From the NCBI GenBank assembly GCA_900112785.1, contig FONB01000021.1, positions 1 to 59,414 on the forward strand: 59,414 nt of DNA. The letters are read 5' to 3'. The number at the start of each line of letters is the position of its first letter. The first letter of the stretch is position 1. Source of the DNA: Phytobacter palmae. GTDB lineage: Bacteria; Pseudomonadota; Gammaproteobacteria; Enterobacterales; Enterobacteriaceae. Positions 8,938-20,277 of the stretch are shown here, in pieces. Under the pieces are notes generated by a model, which was not told the DNA's origin, ran no database searches, and saw only the letters and a program-made list of their open reading frames with translations. The position numbers and the translations under genes are program-made.

Positions 8938-11900
8938 GTGAGCAGCAAAGTTGAGCAACTGCAACAGCAGTTAAAAGAACGAATTTTGGTTCTGGACGGG
9001 GGCATGGGCACCATGATTCAGAATCAGCGTCTCAGTGAGCAGGATTTTCGCGGCGAGCGATTCGCTGACTGGCCCTGCGACCTCAAAGGTAACAATGACC
9101 TGCTGGTTATTACAAAGCCTGAGGTGATTGCCGCTATCCATTCCGCCTATTTTGAAGCGGGCGCGGATATCATTGAGACCAATACCTTTAACTCCACAAC
9201 TATCGCGATGGCGGATTACCAGATGGAATCCCTGTCAGCGGAGATCAACTTTGCGGCCGCCAGACTTGCCCGTGCATGTGCCGATGAATGGACTGCCCGT
9301 ACGCCGGACAAACCGCGTTATGTCGCCGGTGTTCTTGGCCCAACCAACCGCACAGCCTCTATTTCGCCGGATGTTAACGATCCCGCGTTTCGTAATATCA
9401 CTTTTGACCAGCTGGTGGCTGCCTATCGCGAGTCCACCAAAGCGCTGGTGGAAGGCGGTTGTGACCTGATTCTGATCGAAACGGTGTTCGATACCCTGAA
9501 CGCCAAAGCTGCCATTTTCGCGGTGAAAGAAGAGCTGGAGGCGCTGGACGTCGAACTGCCGATCATGATTTCCGGCACCATTACCGATGCATCCGGGCGT
9601 ACGCTTTCCGGGCAAACCACAGAAGCCTTCTATAACTCATTGCGCCACGCCGATGCGCTCACCTTCGGCCTGAACTGCGCATTGGGGCCGGACGAGTTGC
9701 GCCAGTACGTGCAGGAACTCTCGCGTATTGCCGAATGCTACGTCACTGCGCACCCGAACGCAGGTTTACCAAACGCTTTTGGCGAATACGATCTTGATGC
9801 CGACACCATGGCCGCGCAAATTCGCGAATGGGCAGAGTCCGGCTTCCTGAACGTGGTTGGCGGCTGCTGCGGCACCACACCTGAACATATTAAAGCCATG
9901 AGCGATGCCGTCGCTGGCCTGCCCCCGCGTAAACTACCGGAGATCCCCGTCGCCTGCCGTCTGGCGGGCCTGGAGCCACTGAATATTGGCGATGACAGCC
10001 TGTTTGTTAACGTAGGTGAACGCACCAACGTTACCGGTTCGGCAAAATTCAAGCGTCTCATCAAAGAAGAGAAGTACAACGAAGCGCTGGATGTGGCGCG
10101 TCAGCAGGTAGAGAACGGCGCGCAAATCATCGATATCAATATGGATGAGGGGATGCTCGACGCCGAAGCGGCGATGGTGCGTTTTCTCAACCTGATTGCT
10201 GGCGAACCGGACATTGCCCGTGTGCCAATTATGATCGATTCCTCAAAATGGGATGTGATCGAGAAAGGGCTGAAATGCATTCAGGGTAAAGGCATCGTTA
10301 ACTCCATCTCAATGAAAGAAGGGGTGGATGCCTTTGTCCAGCATGCGAAGATGGTGCGCCGCTACGGTGCCGCCGTGGTGGTGATGGCCTTTGATGAAGT
10401 CGGACAGGCAGATACCCGCGAGCGCAAAATCGAAATTTGCCGTCGGGCGTACAATATTCTGACCAAAGAGGTGGGTTTCCCGCCTGAAGACATTATTTTT
10501 GACCCGAATATCTTTGCGGTCGCCACCGGGATCGAAGAGCACAACAACTACGCCCAGGACTTTATTGGCGCCTGCGAAGACATCAAACGCGAACTGCCCC
10601 ATGCGTTGATCTCCGGCGGCGTCTCTAACGTCTCGTTCTCATTCCGTGGTAATGACCCGGTACGTGAAGCGATCCATGCGGTCTTCCTCTATTACGCCAT
10701 CCGTAATGGCATGGACATGGGGATCGTCAACGCCGGACAACTGGCGATTTACGACGACCTGCCGACAGAACTGCGCGATGCGGTGGAAGATGTCATTCTT
10801 AACCGCCGCGATGACAGCACAGAACGCTTGCTGGATCTGGCGGAAAAATACCGTGGCAGCAAAACCGACGATACCGCCAACGCCCAGCAGGCGGAATGGC
10901 GGACCTGGGATGTGAAAAAGCGTCTGGAATATTCGCTGGTCAAAGGTATCACCGAGTTTATCGAAGAGGACACCGAAGAAGCCCGTCAGCAGGCTGCCCG
11001 CCCGATTGAGGTGATTGAAGGGCCGCTGATGGACGGCATGAACGTGGTCGGCGATCTGTTCGGCGAGGGCAAAATGTTCCTGCCGCAGGTGGTAAAATCC
11101 GCACGCGTTATGAAACAGGCGGTGGCCTACCTCGAGCCGTTTATTGAAGCCAGTAAAGAGAAAGGCTCCAGCAACGGCAAAATGGTTATCGCCACTGTGA
11201 AAGGCGATGTCCACGACATCGGCAAAAATATCGTCGGCGTGGTCTTGCAGTGTAATAACTACGAAATCGTCGACCTGGGCGTCATGGTGCCGACGGACAA
11301 AATCCTCAAAACTGCCCGTGAAGTGAACGCCGATCTGATTGGCCTGTCTGGCCTTATCACTCCTTCGCTGGATGAAATGGTCAACGTAGCGAAAGAGATG
11401 GAGCGTCAGGGCTTTACGATCCCGTTGCTGATTGGCGGCGCGACGACATCGAAAGCGCACACGGCGGTAAAAATCGAGCAGAACTACAGCGGCCCGACGG
11501 TCTATGTGCAAAACGCCTCGCGTACCGTGGGGGTGGTGTCATCGCTGCTGTCTGATGCCCAGCGCGATGATTTTGTCGCCCGCACGCGTAAAGAGTACGA
11601 AACCGTCCGTATCCAACATGGACGTAAAAAGCCGCGCACCCCGCCAGTGACGCTTGAGGCCGCCCGCGAAAACGATCTGGCATTCGACTGGCAGAGCTAC
11701 ACCCCGCCGGTGGCGCATCGCCTGGGCGTGCAGGAGGTAGAGGCAAGCATCGAAACCCTGCGTAACTACATCGACTGGACGCCGTTTTTTATGACCTGGT
11801 CGCTGGCCGGGAAATATCCGCGCATTCTCGAAGATGAGATTGTCGGGGAGGAGGCGCAGCGCCTGTTCAAAGATGCCAACGATATGCTTGACCAGTTGAG

Positions 11901-12621
11901 CGCGACAAAAGCGCTGAACCCGCGCGGTGTGGTGGGCTTATTCCCGGCGAACCGTGTCGGCGACGATGTTGAGATCTATCGCGATGAGACCCGCACTCAG
12001 GTGCTCGCAGTAAGTCGTCATCTGCGTCAGCAGACCGAGAAAGTCGGTTTCGCTAACTACTGTCTGGCCGATTTTGTCGCGCCGAAGCTGAGCGGTAAAG
12101 AAGATTACATTGGTGCGTTTGCCGTTACCGGTGGTCTTGAAGAGGACGCACTGGCAGAGGCGTACGACGCGCAGCATGATGATTACAACAAAATCATGGT
12201 CAAAGCGGTGGCAGATCGCCTGGCGGAAGCCTTTGCGGAATATCTGCATGAGCGTGTGCGTAAAGTCTATTGGGGCTATGCACCCAACGAGAACCTCAGC
12301 AATGAAGAGCTGATCCGCGAGAATTACCAGGGGATTCGCCCGGCGCCGGGATATCCAGCCTGTCCGGAGCACACGGAAAAGGGCACGATCTGGCAGTTGC
12401 TGGATGTGGAAACCCATACCGGTATGAAGCTGACGGAATCCTTCGCCATGTGGCCGGGTGCCTCGGTCTCCGGCTGGTATTTTAGCCACCCTGACAGCAA
12501 ATATTTCGCCGTGGCGCAGATTCAGCGCGACCAGGTTGAAGACTACGCATTGCGTAAGGGAATGAGCGTGGCGGAAGTAGAACGCTGGCTGGCGCCGAAT
12601 CTGGGCTATGACGCGGACTAA
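8938..12621 (+). CDS. metH: Cobalamin-dependent methionine synthase
   Basis: A 1227-residue modular enzyme that methylates homocysteine from methyltetrahydrofolate via methylcobalamin. Domains in order: homocysteine/Zn domain with LNCALG and GGCCGTT (zinc cysteines), folate domain from about 355 ([10 protein letters not shown]), B12 cap, cobalamin domain with [12 protein letters not shown] whose His ligates cobalt, and the C-terminal AdoMet reactivation domain ([12 protein letters not shown]). Start is GTG 8938 with GGGAG five bases before it; the frame opens five codons earlier at TTG. Probably MetR-activated. Confidence 0.97.
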   Translation: MSSKVEQLQQQLKERILVLDGGMGTMIQNQRLSEQDFRGERFADWPCDLKGNNDLLVITKPEVIAAIHSAYFEAGADIIETNTFNSTTIAMADYQMESLSAEINFAAARLARACADEWTARTPDKPRYVAGVLGPTNRTASISPDVNDPAFRNITFDQLVAAYRESTKALVEGGCDLILIETVFDTLNAKAAIFAVKEELEALDVELPIMISGTITDASGRTLSGQTTEAFYNSLRHADALTFGLNCALGPDELRQYVQELSRIAECYVTAHPNAGLPNAFGEYDLDADTMAAQIREWAESGFLNVVGGCCGTTPEHIKAMSDAVAGLPPRKLPEIPVACRLAGLEPLNIGDDSLFVNVGERTNVTGSAKFKRLIKEEKYNEALDVARQQVENGAQIIDINMDEGMLDAEAAMVRFLNLIAGEPDIARVPIMIDSSKWDVIEKGLKCIQGKGIVNSISMKEGVDAFVQHAKMVRRYGAAVVVMAFDEVGQADTRERKIEICRRAYNILTKEVGFPPEDIIFDPNIFAVATGIEEHNNYAQDFIGACEDIKRELPHALISGGVSNVSFSFRGNDPVREAIHAVFLYYAIRNGMDMGIVNAGQLAIYDDLPTELRDAVEDVILNRRDDSTERLLDLAEKYRGSKTDDTANAQQAEWRTWDVKKRLEYSLVKGITEFIEEDTEEARQQAARPIEVIEGPLMDGMNVVGDLFGEGKMFLPQVVKSARVMKQAVAYLEPFIEASKEKGSSNGKMVIATVKGDVHDIGKNIVGVVLQCNNYEIVDLGVMVPTDKILKTAREVNADLIGLSGLITPSLDEMVNVAKEMERQGFTIPLLIGGATTSKAHTAVKIEQNYSGPTVYVQNASRTVGVVSSLLSDAQRDDFVARTRKEYETVRIQHGRKKPRTPPVTLEAARENDLAFDWQSYTPPVAHRLGVQEVEASIETLRNYIDWTPFFMTWSLAGKYPRILEDEIVGEEAQRLFKDANDMLDQLSATKALNPRGVVGLFPANRVGDDVEIYRDETRTQVLAVSRHLRQQTEKVGFANYCLADFVAPKLSGKEDYIGAFAVTGGLEEDALAEAYDAQHDDYNKIMVKAVADRLAEAFAEYLHERVRKVYWGYAPNENLSNEELIRENYQGIRPAPGYPACPEHTEKGTIWQLLDVETHTGMKLTESFAMWPGASVSGWYFSHPDSKYFAVAQIQRDQVEDYALRKGMSVAEVERWLAPNLGYDAD

Positions 12622-12642
12622 TCGCAGCCTGTTATCCCTCTA

Positions 12643-12668
12643 CCGGCCTGTTTTCAGGCCGGTTTTTT
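12643..12668 (+). terminator. metH terminator
   Basis: CCGGCCTG, loop TTTT, CAGGCCGG, then TTTTTT. An intrinsic terminator shortly after the metH stop. Confidence 0.93.
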
Positions 12669-12669
12669 T

Positions 12670-13030
12670 ATACCCGTCAGGTGCTTACTACAGACATATT
12701 TAAATCGCCGGAAATATTTTTTGATTATTTTTTATTAATCGTATGACAAATATAGTTTGTTATCTCTGGCCTTAAAATATATAACTGTACAGACGGTTGA
12801 GATCGTGCGGTAAAATAATAACGTATTAAAAGTGATACCTTAAAAATATATTAAAATCCCGGTGTTATTTTTGATACTTTAAAAGTCCCTCAATAAATCA
12901 GGTTATGTGATCGCTGTTAGTAACTCAGCATAGTTGCATTTAATAAAATAGCCAAATAAACACAGCGCTTTTATTACCTGAATCAGAGCCAAATAAATCT
13001 GGCTCTAATCTATATTACTGAGGCCATATT
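12670..13030 (+). promoter_or_regulatory. AT-rich promoter region of the serine operon
   Basis: These 361 bases hold no credible gene and are strikingly AT-rich. Just before the permease start lies an inverted repeat, AGAGCCA-8nt-TGGCTCT at 12985-13006, a good operator or leader-hairpin candidate. A half CRP-like TGTGA occurs near 12906. The regulator is unknown; the XRE gene at 15818 is the nearest candidate. Confidence 0.5.
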
Positions 13031-14314
13031 ATGGAAACCGTTCAAAATACCCTCGTCGCTCGCGAAAGCAGCGGCTGGAGAAAAAGTGATACCGTCTGGA
13101 TGCTGGGGCTGTACGGTACTGCGATCGGCGCAGGGGTGCTTTTCCTGCCGATCAACGCCGGGGTTGGTGGTTTAATTCCGTTAATCATCATGGCAATTCT
13201 CGCATTCCCGATGACATTTTTCGCCCACCGTGGTTTAACCCGTTTCGTTTTATCGGGTAAAAATCCGGGTGAAGATATTACGGAAGTGGTTGAAGAGCAT
13301 TTCGGTATCGGTGCCGGTAAACTGATTACATTGCTCTACTTCTTCGCTATTTATCCGATTCTGTTGGTCTATAGCGTTGCAATTACCAACACCGTCGACA
13401 GCTTTATTACTCACCAGCTTGGCCTGGTTTCTCCACCGCGTGCCATTTTGTCACTGATTCTGATTATCGGCATGATGGCTATTGTCCGCTTTGGCGAAAA
13501 AATGATTGTTAAGGCGATGAGCGTACTGGTATTCCCGTTCGTGGCTGCGCTGATGATGCTGGCGCTGTATTTGATCCCGCAATGGAACGGTGCGGTTCTG
13601 GATACCTTATCACTGAACAACGCCGCGCCATCCGGTCACGGTCTGTGGATGACGCTGTGGCTGGCAATTCCGGTAATGGTTTTCTCGTTTAACCACTCGC
13701 CGATTATCTCCTCTTTTGCGGTGGCTAAACGCGAAGAGTACGGTCAGGATGCCGAGCGCAAATGTTCCCGTATACTTGGCTTTGCACATATCATGATGGT
13801 ACTGACCGTGATGTTCTTTGTGTTCAGCTGCGTACTGAGCCTGTCCCCGGAAAACCTGGCGGAAGCGAAAGCACAAAACATCTCCATTCTCTCTTATCTG
13901 GCAAACCATTTTAACGCGCCAGTGATTGCCTGGATGGCGCCGATTATCGCCATGATTGCCATTACCAAATCTTTCCTCGGCCACTACCTCGGCGCACGTG
14001 AAGGTTTCAACGGTATGGTGATTAAGTCTCTGCGTAGCAAAGGCAAATCCATTGAAATCAATAAACTGAACAAAATCACTGCGCTGTTTATGCTGGTGAC
14101 CACCTGGATTGTTGCGACCCTGAACCCAAGCATCCTGGGCATGATTGAAACGCTGGGTGGCCCGGTTATCGCGATGATTCTGTTCCTGATGCCGATGTAT
14201 GCCATCAACAAAGTACCGGCTATGCGCAAGTACAGCGGTCACATCAGCAACGCGTTTGTAGTGCTGATGGGCCTGATTGCCATCTCCGCCATCTTCTTCT
14301 CTCTGTTCAGCTAA
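13031..14314 (+). CDS. SdaC-like serine/H+ symporter
   Basis: A 427-residue inner-membrane permease of the HAAAP family with about 11 hydrophobic segments. It is very close to E. coli Sda[23 protein letters not shown] at the first helix, [22 protein letters not shown], and [21 protein letters not shown]. It likely imports L-serine for the deaminase 63 bases downstream. In E. coli sdaC sits elsewhere; whether this is the only copy or a second one cannot be told from this window. Confidence 0.88.
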   Translation: METVQNTLVARESSGWRKSDTVWMLGLYGTAIGAGVLFLPINAGVGGLIPLIIMAILAFPMTFFAHRGLTRFVLSGKNPGEDITEVVEEHFGIGAGKLITLLYFFAIYPILLVYSVAITNTVDSFITHQLGLVSPPRAILSLILIIGMMAIVRFGEKMIVKAMSVLVFPFVAALMMLALYLIPQWNGAVLDTLSLNNAAPSGHGLWMTLWLAIPVMVFSFNHSPIISSFAVAKREEYGQDAERKCSRILGFAHIMMVLTVMFFVFSCVLSLSPENLAEAKAQNISILSYLANHFNAPVIAWMAPIIAMIAITKSFLGHYLGAREGFNGMVIKSLRSKGKSIEINKLNKITALFMLVTTWIVATLNPSILGMIETLGGPVIAMILFLMPMYAINKVPAMRKYSGHISNAFVVLMGLIAISAIFFSLFS

Positions 14315-14377
14315 GTTTTCAGCGCCGCCTGTCACAGGCGGCGCATCCGTTTTGCTTTGTAACCGCATGGGTGCCAC

Positions 14378-15745
14378 ATGATTAGCGTTTTCGATATTTT
14401 CAAAATCAGCATCGGGCCGTCCAGCTCACACACTGTTGGGCCGATGAAAGCAGGAAAACATTTTGTTGATACCCTGCAGGAAAAAGGCCTGCTGCATAAA
14501 GTGACTCGTCTGGTGGTGGATGTATATGGTTCCCTGTCATTAACAGGTAAAGGCCACCATACCGATATCGCGATTATCCTGGGGCTGTCCGGGTATTTGC
14601 CGGATACCGTCGATATCGATGCCATTCCCGGAATTATTCGCGATGTAAACACCATGCATCGTCTGTTTATTGAAGAAGGTCAGCGGGAAATTGAGTTCCC
14701 GGTGGCGGAATGCATGCGTTTTCACAATGAGTTTCTGCCGCTGCATGAAAATGGCATGAGCATTACGGCGTTTTGCGAAGGCAAAATCGTCCACTTCCAG
14801 ACCTATTATTCTATAGGTGGCGGTTTTATCGTCACGGAGGAAAATTTTGGTAAGAATCAGGACGCGGATGTCGATCTTCCGTTCCCGTTCTATTCTGCCC
14901 GCAACCTGCTGGCGCATTGCCATGACAACTGCCTGTCTATTTCTGCGGTGATGATGAAAAATGAGATCGCCCGCTACGGCAGGGAGTACGTGGAGCAAAA
15001 CATGGCGAAAATCTGGGAGACCATGAGAAATGCCATTAACCGTGGTATGAACACGGAAGGCATTTTGCCCGGGCCGTTGAAAGTACCGCGTCGTGCCTCT
15101 GCACTGCATCGTGTGCTGGCGCCGCAAAGCCAGTCTATTACACCGTTAAGCGCAATGGACTGGGTCAATATGTTTGCCATGGCCGTGGGCGAAGAGAACG
15201 CGGCGGGTGGGCGTGTGGTCACTGCGCCGACCAATGGTGCCTGCGGTATCATTCCGGCAGTACTGGCCTATTATGATCGCTTTATCAAGGCGGTGACGCC
15301 GGAAATTTATATGCGCTACTACCTGACGGCGGGCGCGATTGGCATTCTGTATAAGATGAATGCGTCTATTTCCGGGGCTGAAGTCGGCTGCCAGGGAGAA
15401 GTGGGCGTAGCCTGTTCGATGGCCTCCGCCGGACTGGCCGAGCTGCTGGGTGGCAGCCCGGAGAAAGTGTGCATCGCGGCAGAAATCGGCATGGAGCATA
15501 ACCTTGGGTTGACCTGCGATCCGGTCGCCGGGCAGGTTCAGGTGCCGTGCATTGAGCGTAACGCGATTGCGGCAGTGAAGGCCATTAACTCAGCGAGCAT
15601 GGCGATGTACCGCACCAGCGATCCTAAGGTCTCACTGGATAAAGTCATCGAAACGATGTTTGAGACGGGCAAAGACATGAACGCCAAATACCGTGAAACC
15701 GCACGAGGCGGTCTGGCGATTAAAGTCGCGGTATGTGAGTCCTGA
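14378..15745 (+). CDS. L-serine ammonia-lyase, SdaB/TdcG type
   Basis: A 455-residue iron-sulfur L-serine deaminase producing pyruvate and ammonia. Family hallmarks are [27 protein letters not shown] at the start, [37 protein letters not shown] and [24 protein letters not shown]; the conserved cysteines in these motifs ligate the 4Fe-4S cluster. It forms an operon with the permease upstream, mirroring E. coli sdaCB. Several divergent surface stretches make it a paralogue-level match, so I give no symbol. Confidence 0.9.
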   Translation: MISVFDIFKISIGPSSSHTVGPMKAGKHFVDTLQEKGLLHKVTRLVVDVYGSLSLTGKGHHTDIAIILGLSGYLPDTVDIDAIPGIIRDVNTMHRLFIEEGQREIEFPVAECMRFHNEFLPLHENGMSITAFCEGKIVHFQTYYSIGGGFIVTEENFGKNQDADVDLPFPFYSARNLLAHCHDNCLSISAVMMKNEIARYGREYVEQNMAKIWETMRNAINRGMNTEGILPGPLKVPRRASALHRVLAPQSQSITPLSAMDWVNMFAMAVGEENAAGGRVVTAPTNGACGIIPAVLAYYDRFIKAVTPEIYMRYYLTAGAIGILYKMNASISGAEVGCQGEVGVACSMASAGLAELLGGSPEKVCIAAEIGMEHNLGLTCDPVAGQVQVPCIERNAIAAVKAINSASMAMYRTSDPKVSLDKVIETMFETGKDMNAKYRETARGGLAIKVAVCES

Positions 15746-15756
15746 GTCTCACAAAA

Positions 15757-15784
15757 AACCGCCTGTTTACAGGCGGTTTTTTTC
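15757..15784 (+). terminator. Terminator of the serine operon
   Basis: ACCGCCTG, loop TTTA, CAGGCGGT, then a T run; A residues upstream make it potentially bidirectional, also serving the convergent XRE gene. Confidence 0.92.
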
Positions 15785-15817
15785 GATGGTGCAAGCTTAC
15801 CGGGACATCTCCCAAAA

Positions 15818-16261
15818 CTATTTAGCTTTTTTCTCTGTATCAGGCGGCAGGAAAGACCACACCACACTGTGAGAAGCCGATGAGGTATACCATTCGTTAA
15901 TGGTGGCGCTAGCGTCGCTGGCCTGCGCAGCGGCGGCAAATTTTTCTTTTGGCTGGTGGGCTTTTTTGCGGATGCGGATGCGCGAAGGGGTCGCGGCATT
16001 AATTTGCGCGTTAAAGGTGCGAATGTGCGAATCGAATAAAACCGACTCCAGCTGGTGCAGACGATCCAGACCACGCAGAATACCGATCAACGTACTCAGG
16101 GTAACAGACTCGCCTAATTCAACGCGTTTGATGGTTGCAGCGCCGACTTGTGCGCGCTCGGCCAGCTCAATCTGGGATAGCCCGAGCTGCATTCGCGTTT
16201 CTTTAATTCTGCGGCACAGTTCAGAAATAATTTCACTGTCGGACATAGTACTGAAACGCAT
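15818..16261 (-). CDS. XRE-family helix-turn-helix regulator
   Basis: A 147-residue regulator with an N-terminal Cro/CI-type helix-turn-helix at about residues 10-65 (IKETRMQLGLSQIELAERAQVGAATIKRVELGESVTLSTLIGILRGL) and a basic, low-complexity C-terminal half. ATG 16261 has AGGGGAA before it; MSDSEII at 16246 is a possible later start. It converges on the serine deaminase gene and may control that operon, but no direct evidence links them. Confidence 0.8.
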   Translation of the reverse strand: MRFSTMSDSEIISELCRRIKETRMQLGLSQIELAERAQVGAATIKRVELGESVTLSTLIGILRGLDRLHQLESVLFDSHIRTFNAQINAATPSRIRIRKKAHQPKEKFAAAAQASDASATINEWYTSSASHSVVWSFLPPDTEKKAK

Positions 16262-16559
16262 CTTAATTCCCCTACTGCGTAATAACTCATGGCAGATTAT
16301 TTAGCATATTAATTTATAAATAAAGCGGTTATTTTCTCTTTTGCGAGAGTAACAACATTGTTTTTTCTTTAACAAAGTTTCTACAGAAGAAACGATAATT
16401 AAAGACAAGCCGCTGAATATGAAAGTCGCCGCAGTTGTCCATTTTATTATTCATTCTCGTATTGATAATGCAGTTTACTCTGTTTTGTTTATCTCTTTAT
16501 TACATCTTTCCCTTTATACTGGTAAAAAGCGCTATGCATAACAGGGAAGCAGTAATGAT
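16262..16559. other. AT-rich intergenic region between divergent genes
   Basis: These 298 bases hold no gene. They lie between the divergent XRE gene and the small membrane-protein gene, so must contain both promoters. I see no conserved operator beyond AT-rich tracts. Confidence 0.5.
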
Positions 16560-17006
16560 ATGAGTTATAAAGATAAAATATTTACATTCTGGGGAGCGAT
16601 GGATCTGCTGGCCATCGGGAGCTACCTTTTCTATTCCTTAAAAATGGGTCACGTACCGATCTGGTCCGATATCCAGCTTTTCTACAGCCAACTGACGTTA
16701 ATGGAAGTCAGGGGTGCTGACCGTATTTTTCTGCAAACGCTCTTTTTTATCCACTCAGGGCTGTTGTTATCGCTATGTTTTTCGGCATACGCCTTTCTCG
16801 TAAAAAAGAACATACGTTTCCTGTTCATTGGGTTGCAGGAAATGATGCGTATTTTATCGCTCACCTGCTCGGTCGCCCTTTTTCCGCTGCTCCTGCAATT
16901 TATGCGAATTGATGACGCGTTCGTTGCCCTTATTTTGTTCGTTATTTCCGAAACGCTTAAGGTTGGTTCGTTGCTGTGGCTGAGAAAACGGGGATTGTTA
17001 ACGTAA
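16560..17006 (+). CDS. Small four-helix membrane protein, unknown function
   Basis: A 148-residue protein I do not recognise. Four hydrophobic stretches are visible: about residues 9-28 (FWGAMDLLAIGSYLFYSL), 58-82 (LFFIHSGLLLSLCFSAYAFLV), 88-112 (FLFIGLQEMMRILSLTCSVALFPLLL) and 117-138. It ends in a basic tail, KRGLLT, typical of a cytoplasmic C-terminus. GGGAAG lies about a dozen bases before the ATG. It is divergent from the XRE regulator and stands alone before yjbB. Confidence 0.7.
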   Translation: MSYKDKIFTFWGAMDLLAIGSYLFYSLKMGHVPIWSDIQLFYSQLTLMEVRGADRIFLQTLFFIHSGLLLSLCFSAYAFLVKKNIRFLFIGLQEMMRILSLTCSVALFPLLLQFMRIDDAFVALILFVISETLKVGSLLWLRKRGLLT

Positions 17007-17165
17007 TGTTGAATTCACATGTCTCTTTATGGTGCGTAAGTCTTTATACTTAGATTCAATAATCCTTGCTCTGACCGACAGAGCCTTTTCTCCCCGACTC
17101 GCAGGTTAAAACCGGGAAGAGGGGAAAACGAAAGGAATCGATAACGATTAGGAGAACCAGAATAC

Positions 17166-18797
17166 GTGTTAATTTTGCTTCACTTACTCTCTTCTGTTGC
17201 CCTGTTAGTGTGGGGCACGCATATCGTACGTACCGGTGTCATGCGCGTTTTTGGCGCACGACTGCGCACAGTACTGAGCCGCAGTATTGAAAAGAAGTCT
17301 CTCGCTTTTAGCGCAGGGATTGGCGTGACCGCACTGGTACAAAGCAGCAATGCCACCACCATGCTGGTGACGTCGTTTGTTGCCCAGGACCTGGTGGCGC
17401 TCGCGCCAGCGCTGGTGATTGTGCTGGGAGCTGACGTGGGGACTGCGCTGATGGCGCGTGTTCTCACCTTCGATCTCTCGTGGTTATCACCGTTGCTGAT
17501 ATTCGTCGGCGTGATTTTTTTCCTGGGGCGCAAACAAACACGCGAAGGCCAACTGGGGCGTGTCAGCATCGGTCTTGGCCTGATTTTACTGGCGCTTGAG
17601 CTGATTGTTCAGGCGGTAACCCCTATTACTCAGGCCGATGGCGTTCAGGTGATCTTCGCCTCGTTGACGGGCGACATCATTCTGGATGCTCTGATTGGCG
17701 CGGTGTTCGCAATCATCAGCTATTCAAGTCTGGCGGCGGTGTTACTGACCGCCACGCTGACCACGGCGGGGATCATCTCCTTCCCGGTGGCGCTCTGTCT
17801 GGTTATTGGCGCCAACCTTGGCTCTGGCCTGCTGGCGATGCTCAACAACAGTGCCGCCAACGCCGCAGCACGGCGCGTGGCGCTGGGCAGTTTGCTGTTT
17901 AAGCTGGTAGGGAGCCTGATAATTCTGCCGTTTGTGCACTTACTGGCCGATGTGATGGGTAAGCTGCCGCTGGCTAAAGCCGAACTGGTCATCTACTTCC
18001 ACGTCTTCTACAACCTGATTCGCTGCCTGGCAATGGTGCCTTTTGTGGGCGTGATGGCGACCTTCTGTGAACGTTTGATTCGTGATGAACCGGAGCTGGA
18101 TGCACGCCTGAAACCAAAACATCTGGACAGTTCCGCACTGGATACGCCAACGCTTGCGCTGGCAAACGCGGCCCGGGAAACACTACGGATGGGCGACGCG
18201 ATGGAGCTGATGCTGGAAGGGTTACATAAAGTGATGCACGGTGCGCCCAGGGAGGAAAAAGACCTGCGTAAGCTCGCCGATGACATTAATGTGCTGTACA
18301 CCGCTATCAAACTCTATCTTGCGCGTATGCCAAAAGAAGAGCTGGCGGAAGAGGAGTCAAAACGCTGGGCTGAGATTATTGAGATGTCGCTTAACCTGGA
18401 GCAGGCCTCTGACATTGTGGAGCGCATGGGCAGTGAAATCGCTGATAAATCACTGGCGGCACGGCGGGCTTTTTCCGTTGAAGGGTTGAAAGAGCTCGAT
18501 ACGTTACATGAACTGTTACTCAGCAATTTGAAACTGGCGATGTCGGTCTTTTTCTCCGCCGATGTGACCAGCGCGCGCCGCCTGCGTCGCAGTAAACACC
18601 GTTTTCGCATCCTCAACCGTCGTTACTCTCATGCTCATGTTGACAGGCTGCATCAGCAGAATGTGCAAAGTATTGAAACCAGCTCGCTGCACCTGGGGCT
18701 GTTGGGTGACATGAAACGCCTTAATTCGCTGTTCTGTTCGGTCGCTTACAGCGTGCTGGAGCAGCCGGATGAAGATGATGAAAGGGATGAGTATTAA
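17166..18797 (+). CDS. yjbB: YjbB, Na+/phosphate cotransporter-like protein
   Basis: A 543-residue inner-membrane protein equivalent to E. coli YjbB, for which phosphate export has been reported. The N-terminal half carries the two inverted Na/Pi cotransporter repeats with their QSSNATT signature (around residues 58-64) and many helices; the C-terminal 200 residues form a cytoplasmic PhoU-like helical domain. It starts at GTG 17166, with AGGAG twelve bases upstream. In E. coli pepE follows; here only 174 bases separate yjbB from rluF. Confidence 0.95.
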   Translation: MLILLHLLSSVALLVWGTHIVRTGVMRVFGARLRTVLSRSIEKKSLAFSAGIGVTALVQSSNATTMLVTSFVAQDLVALAPALVIVLGADVGTALMARVLTFDLSWLSPLLIFVGVIFFLGRKQTREGQLGRVSIGLGLILLALELIVQAVTPITQADGVQVIFASLTGDIILDALIGAVFAIISYSSLAAVLLTATLTTAGIISFPVALCLVIGANLGSGLLAMLNNSAANAAARRVALGSLLFKLVGSLIILPFVHLLADVMGKLPLAKAELVIYFHVFYNLIRCLAMVPFVGVMATFCERLIRDEPELDARLKPKHLDSSALDTPTLALANAARETLRMGDAMELMLEGLHKVMHGAPREEKDLRKLADDINVLYTAIKLYLARMPKEELAEEESKRWAEIIEMSLNLEQASDIVERMGSEIADKSLAARRAFSVEGLKELDTLHELLLSNLKLAMSVFFSADVTSARRLRRSKHRFRILNRRYSHAHVDRLHQQNVQSIETSSLHLGLLGDMKRLNSLFCSVAYSVLEQPDEDDERDEY

Positions 18798-18971
18798 CCT
18801 CAGCGGTTTCGCGGTTGGTCAAAAGGCAATGAAGATATCAGGACCACGCTTCGTTGCCTTAAAACGCCTGTCAGTAGGGAGCAATTCGTTTTCCGCCAGC
18901 CTCGGGATGCGAGAAAGCGCAGATTTTCTTAGCCTTCTGATAAGATATATTGCGCTTTTACAGGAGAATTT

Positions 18972-19850
18972 ATGCTGCCAGACTCATCAACCCGATTAAA
19001 TAAATACATCAGCGAAAGTGGAATTTGCTCGCGCCGCGAAGCTGATCGCTACATAGAACAAGGCAATGTTTTCCTCAACGGTAAACGTGCCACCATCGGC
19101 GATCAGGTCAAGCCTGGCGATGTCGTAAAGGTAAACGGTCAGTTGATTGAGCCACGCGAGGCCGAGGATCTGGTCTTTATCGCGCTGAATAAACCCGTGG
19201 GTATTGTCAGTACTACGGAAGACAGTGAAAAAGACAACATTGTCGATTTTGTTAACCACAGTAAACGCGTTTTCCCCATTGGTCGTCTCGATAAAGACTC
19301 CCAGGGGCTGATTTTTCTCACCAACCATGGCGACCTGGTGAACAAGATTTTGCGTGCCGGCAATGATCATGAAAAAGAGTATCTGGTAACGGTGGACAAA
19401 CCCGTGACCGATGAATTTATTCGTGGCATGGGAGCAGGCGTACCGATTCTGGGGACGGTGACGAAAAAGTGCAAAGTCAAAAAAGAGGCGCCGTTTGTCT
19501 TTCGTATCACCCTGATTCAGGGCCTGAATCGCCAGATTCGCCGTATGTGTGAACATTTTGGCTATGAAGTCACTAAGCTTGAGCGTACCCGGATTATGAA
19601 TGTGGGGCTGGCTGGTCTGCCGCTCGGTGAATGGCGCGATCTGACCGATGACGAGTTGATCATGCTGTTTAAGCTTATTGAGAACTCATCGTCCGAGGCG
19701 AAGCCAAAGGCAAAGAATAAACCGAAAACTGCGACGACCACCGCAAAGAAACCCGCTTCCAGTGGGGCGAAAAATATGGCAAAAACCCCGGCGGAAATGG
19801 CTTCGCGTAAACGCTTTACTCAGCCGGGGCGCAAGAAGAAAGGGCGTTAA
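18972..19850 (+). CDS. rluF: 23S rRNA pseudouridine synthase RluF
   Basis: A 292-residue RNA-modifying enzyme that makes pseudouridine at position 2604 of 23S rRNA in E. coli. An N-terminal S4 RNA-binding domain ([31 protein letters not shown]) precedes the RsuA-type catalytic domain with [16 protein letters not shown], whose Asp is the nucleophile, and [17 protein letters not shown]. The C-terminus is a Lys/Ala/Thr-rich basic tail. AGGAG lies before ATG 18972. Its stop overlaps the convergent yjbD by four bases. Confidence 0.97.
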   Translation: MLPDSSTRLNKYISESGICSRREADRYIEQGNVFLNGKRATIGDQVKPGDVVKVNGQLIEPREAEDLVFIALNKPVGIVSTTEDSEKDNIVDFVNHSKRVFPIGRLDKDSQGLIFLTNHGDLVNKILRAGNDHEKEYLVTVDKPVTDEFIRGMGAGVPILGTVTKKCKVKKEAPFVFRITLIQGLNRQIRRMCEHFGYEVTKLERTRIMNVGLAGLPLGEWRDLTDDELIMLFKLIENSSSEAKPKAKNKPKTATTTAKKPASSGAKNMAKTPAEMASRKRFTQPGRKKKGR

Positions 19851-20119
19851 CGTCTGCCGCGTGTCGAGGTGTTGGCCGACCAGGAAAAGGTGGCCGCTTC
19901 ATCCGGTTTGTAAGCCTGCTTTTTCTTTATCTGGCGGGCTTTTTTTGCCTCCGCTTCACGCTCAACCATCAATTTATCGATGTACTCTTTTTTCACGCTG
20001 TTGGTTTCGGCGTTGGTAAGAACCCGTCCGTGCGCAATACGCGCGCGGTCGAGCAAGGTTTTCAGTTCACGTTGCTCGCGCTCGGTCATCTCTTTTTGGG
20101 TAATACGGGGGAGTGCCAT
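19847..20119 (-). CDS. yjbD: YjbD, small DUF3811-family protein
   Basis: A 90-residue, highly charged protein nearly identical to E. coli YjbD ([20 protein letters not shown]...). It is helical and basic, with no signal or membrane segment; function unknown. It is convergent with rluF and overlaps it by four bases, an arrangement also present in E. coli. Confidence 0.93.
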   Translation of the reverse strand: MALPRITQKEMTEREQRELKTLLDRARIAHGRVLTNAETNSVKKEYIDKLMVEREAEAKKARQIKKKQAYKPDEAATFSWSANTSTRGRR

Positions 20120-20207
20120 GTGGGTGCCCTCGGTCAGGAAGTGGATCCAGTGTACGGTACAGGCGTGAGGGCTTACAGCAAATTATCATCTGCAAACCAC
20201 AATGATT

Positions 20208-20243
20208 CGTTTCCCCGGTACGCGAAGCGCCACCGGGGAAACG
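20208..20243. repeat. REP-like palindrome between panS and yjbD
   Basis: CGTTTCCCCGGT pairs with ACCGGGGAAACG around a 12-nt GC-rich centre containing GCGAAGCGCC. This resembles an enterobacterial REP unit and follows the panS-yjbD spacer convention for such repeats. Confidence 0.7.
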
Positions 20244-20277
20244 CGAATCTGACAAATACCGACCGGGCGACGGCTTA

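Noticed and set aside
10639-11511. A 290-codon frame antisense to metH
   Set aside because: It lies wholly inside the conserved metH coding sequence, has no ribosome site and its product is Arg/His-rich nonsense typical of antisense shadows in GC-rich genes.
13610-14377. A 255-codon frame antisense to the serine permease gene
   Set aside because: It is the reverse of a membrane protein gene; the His/Asn-rich composition is what such shadows give.
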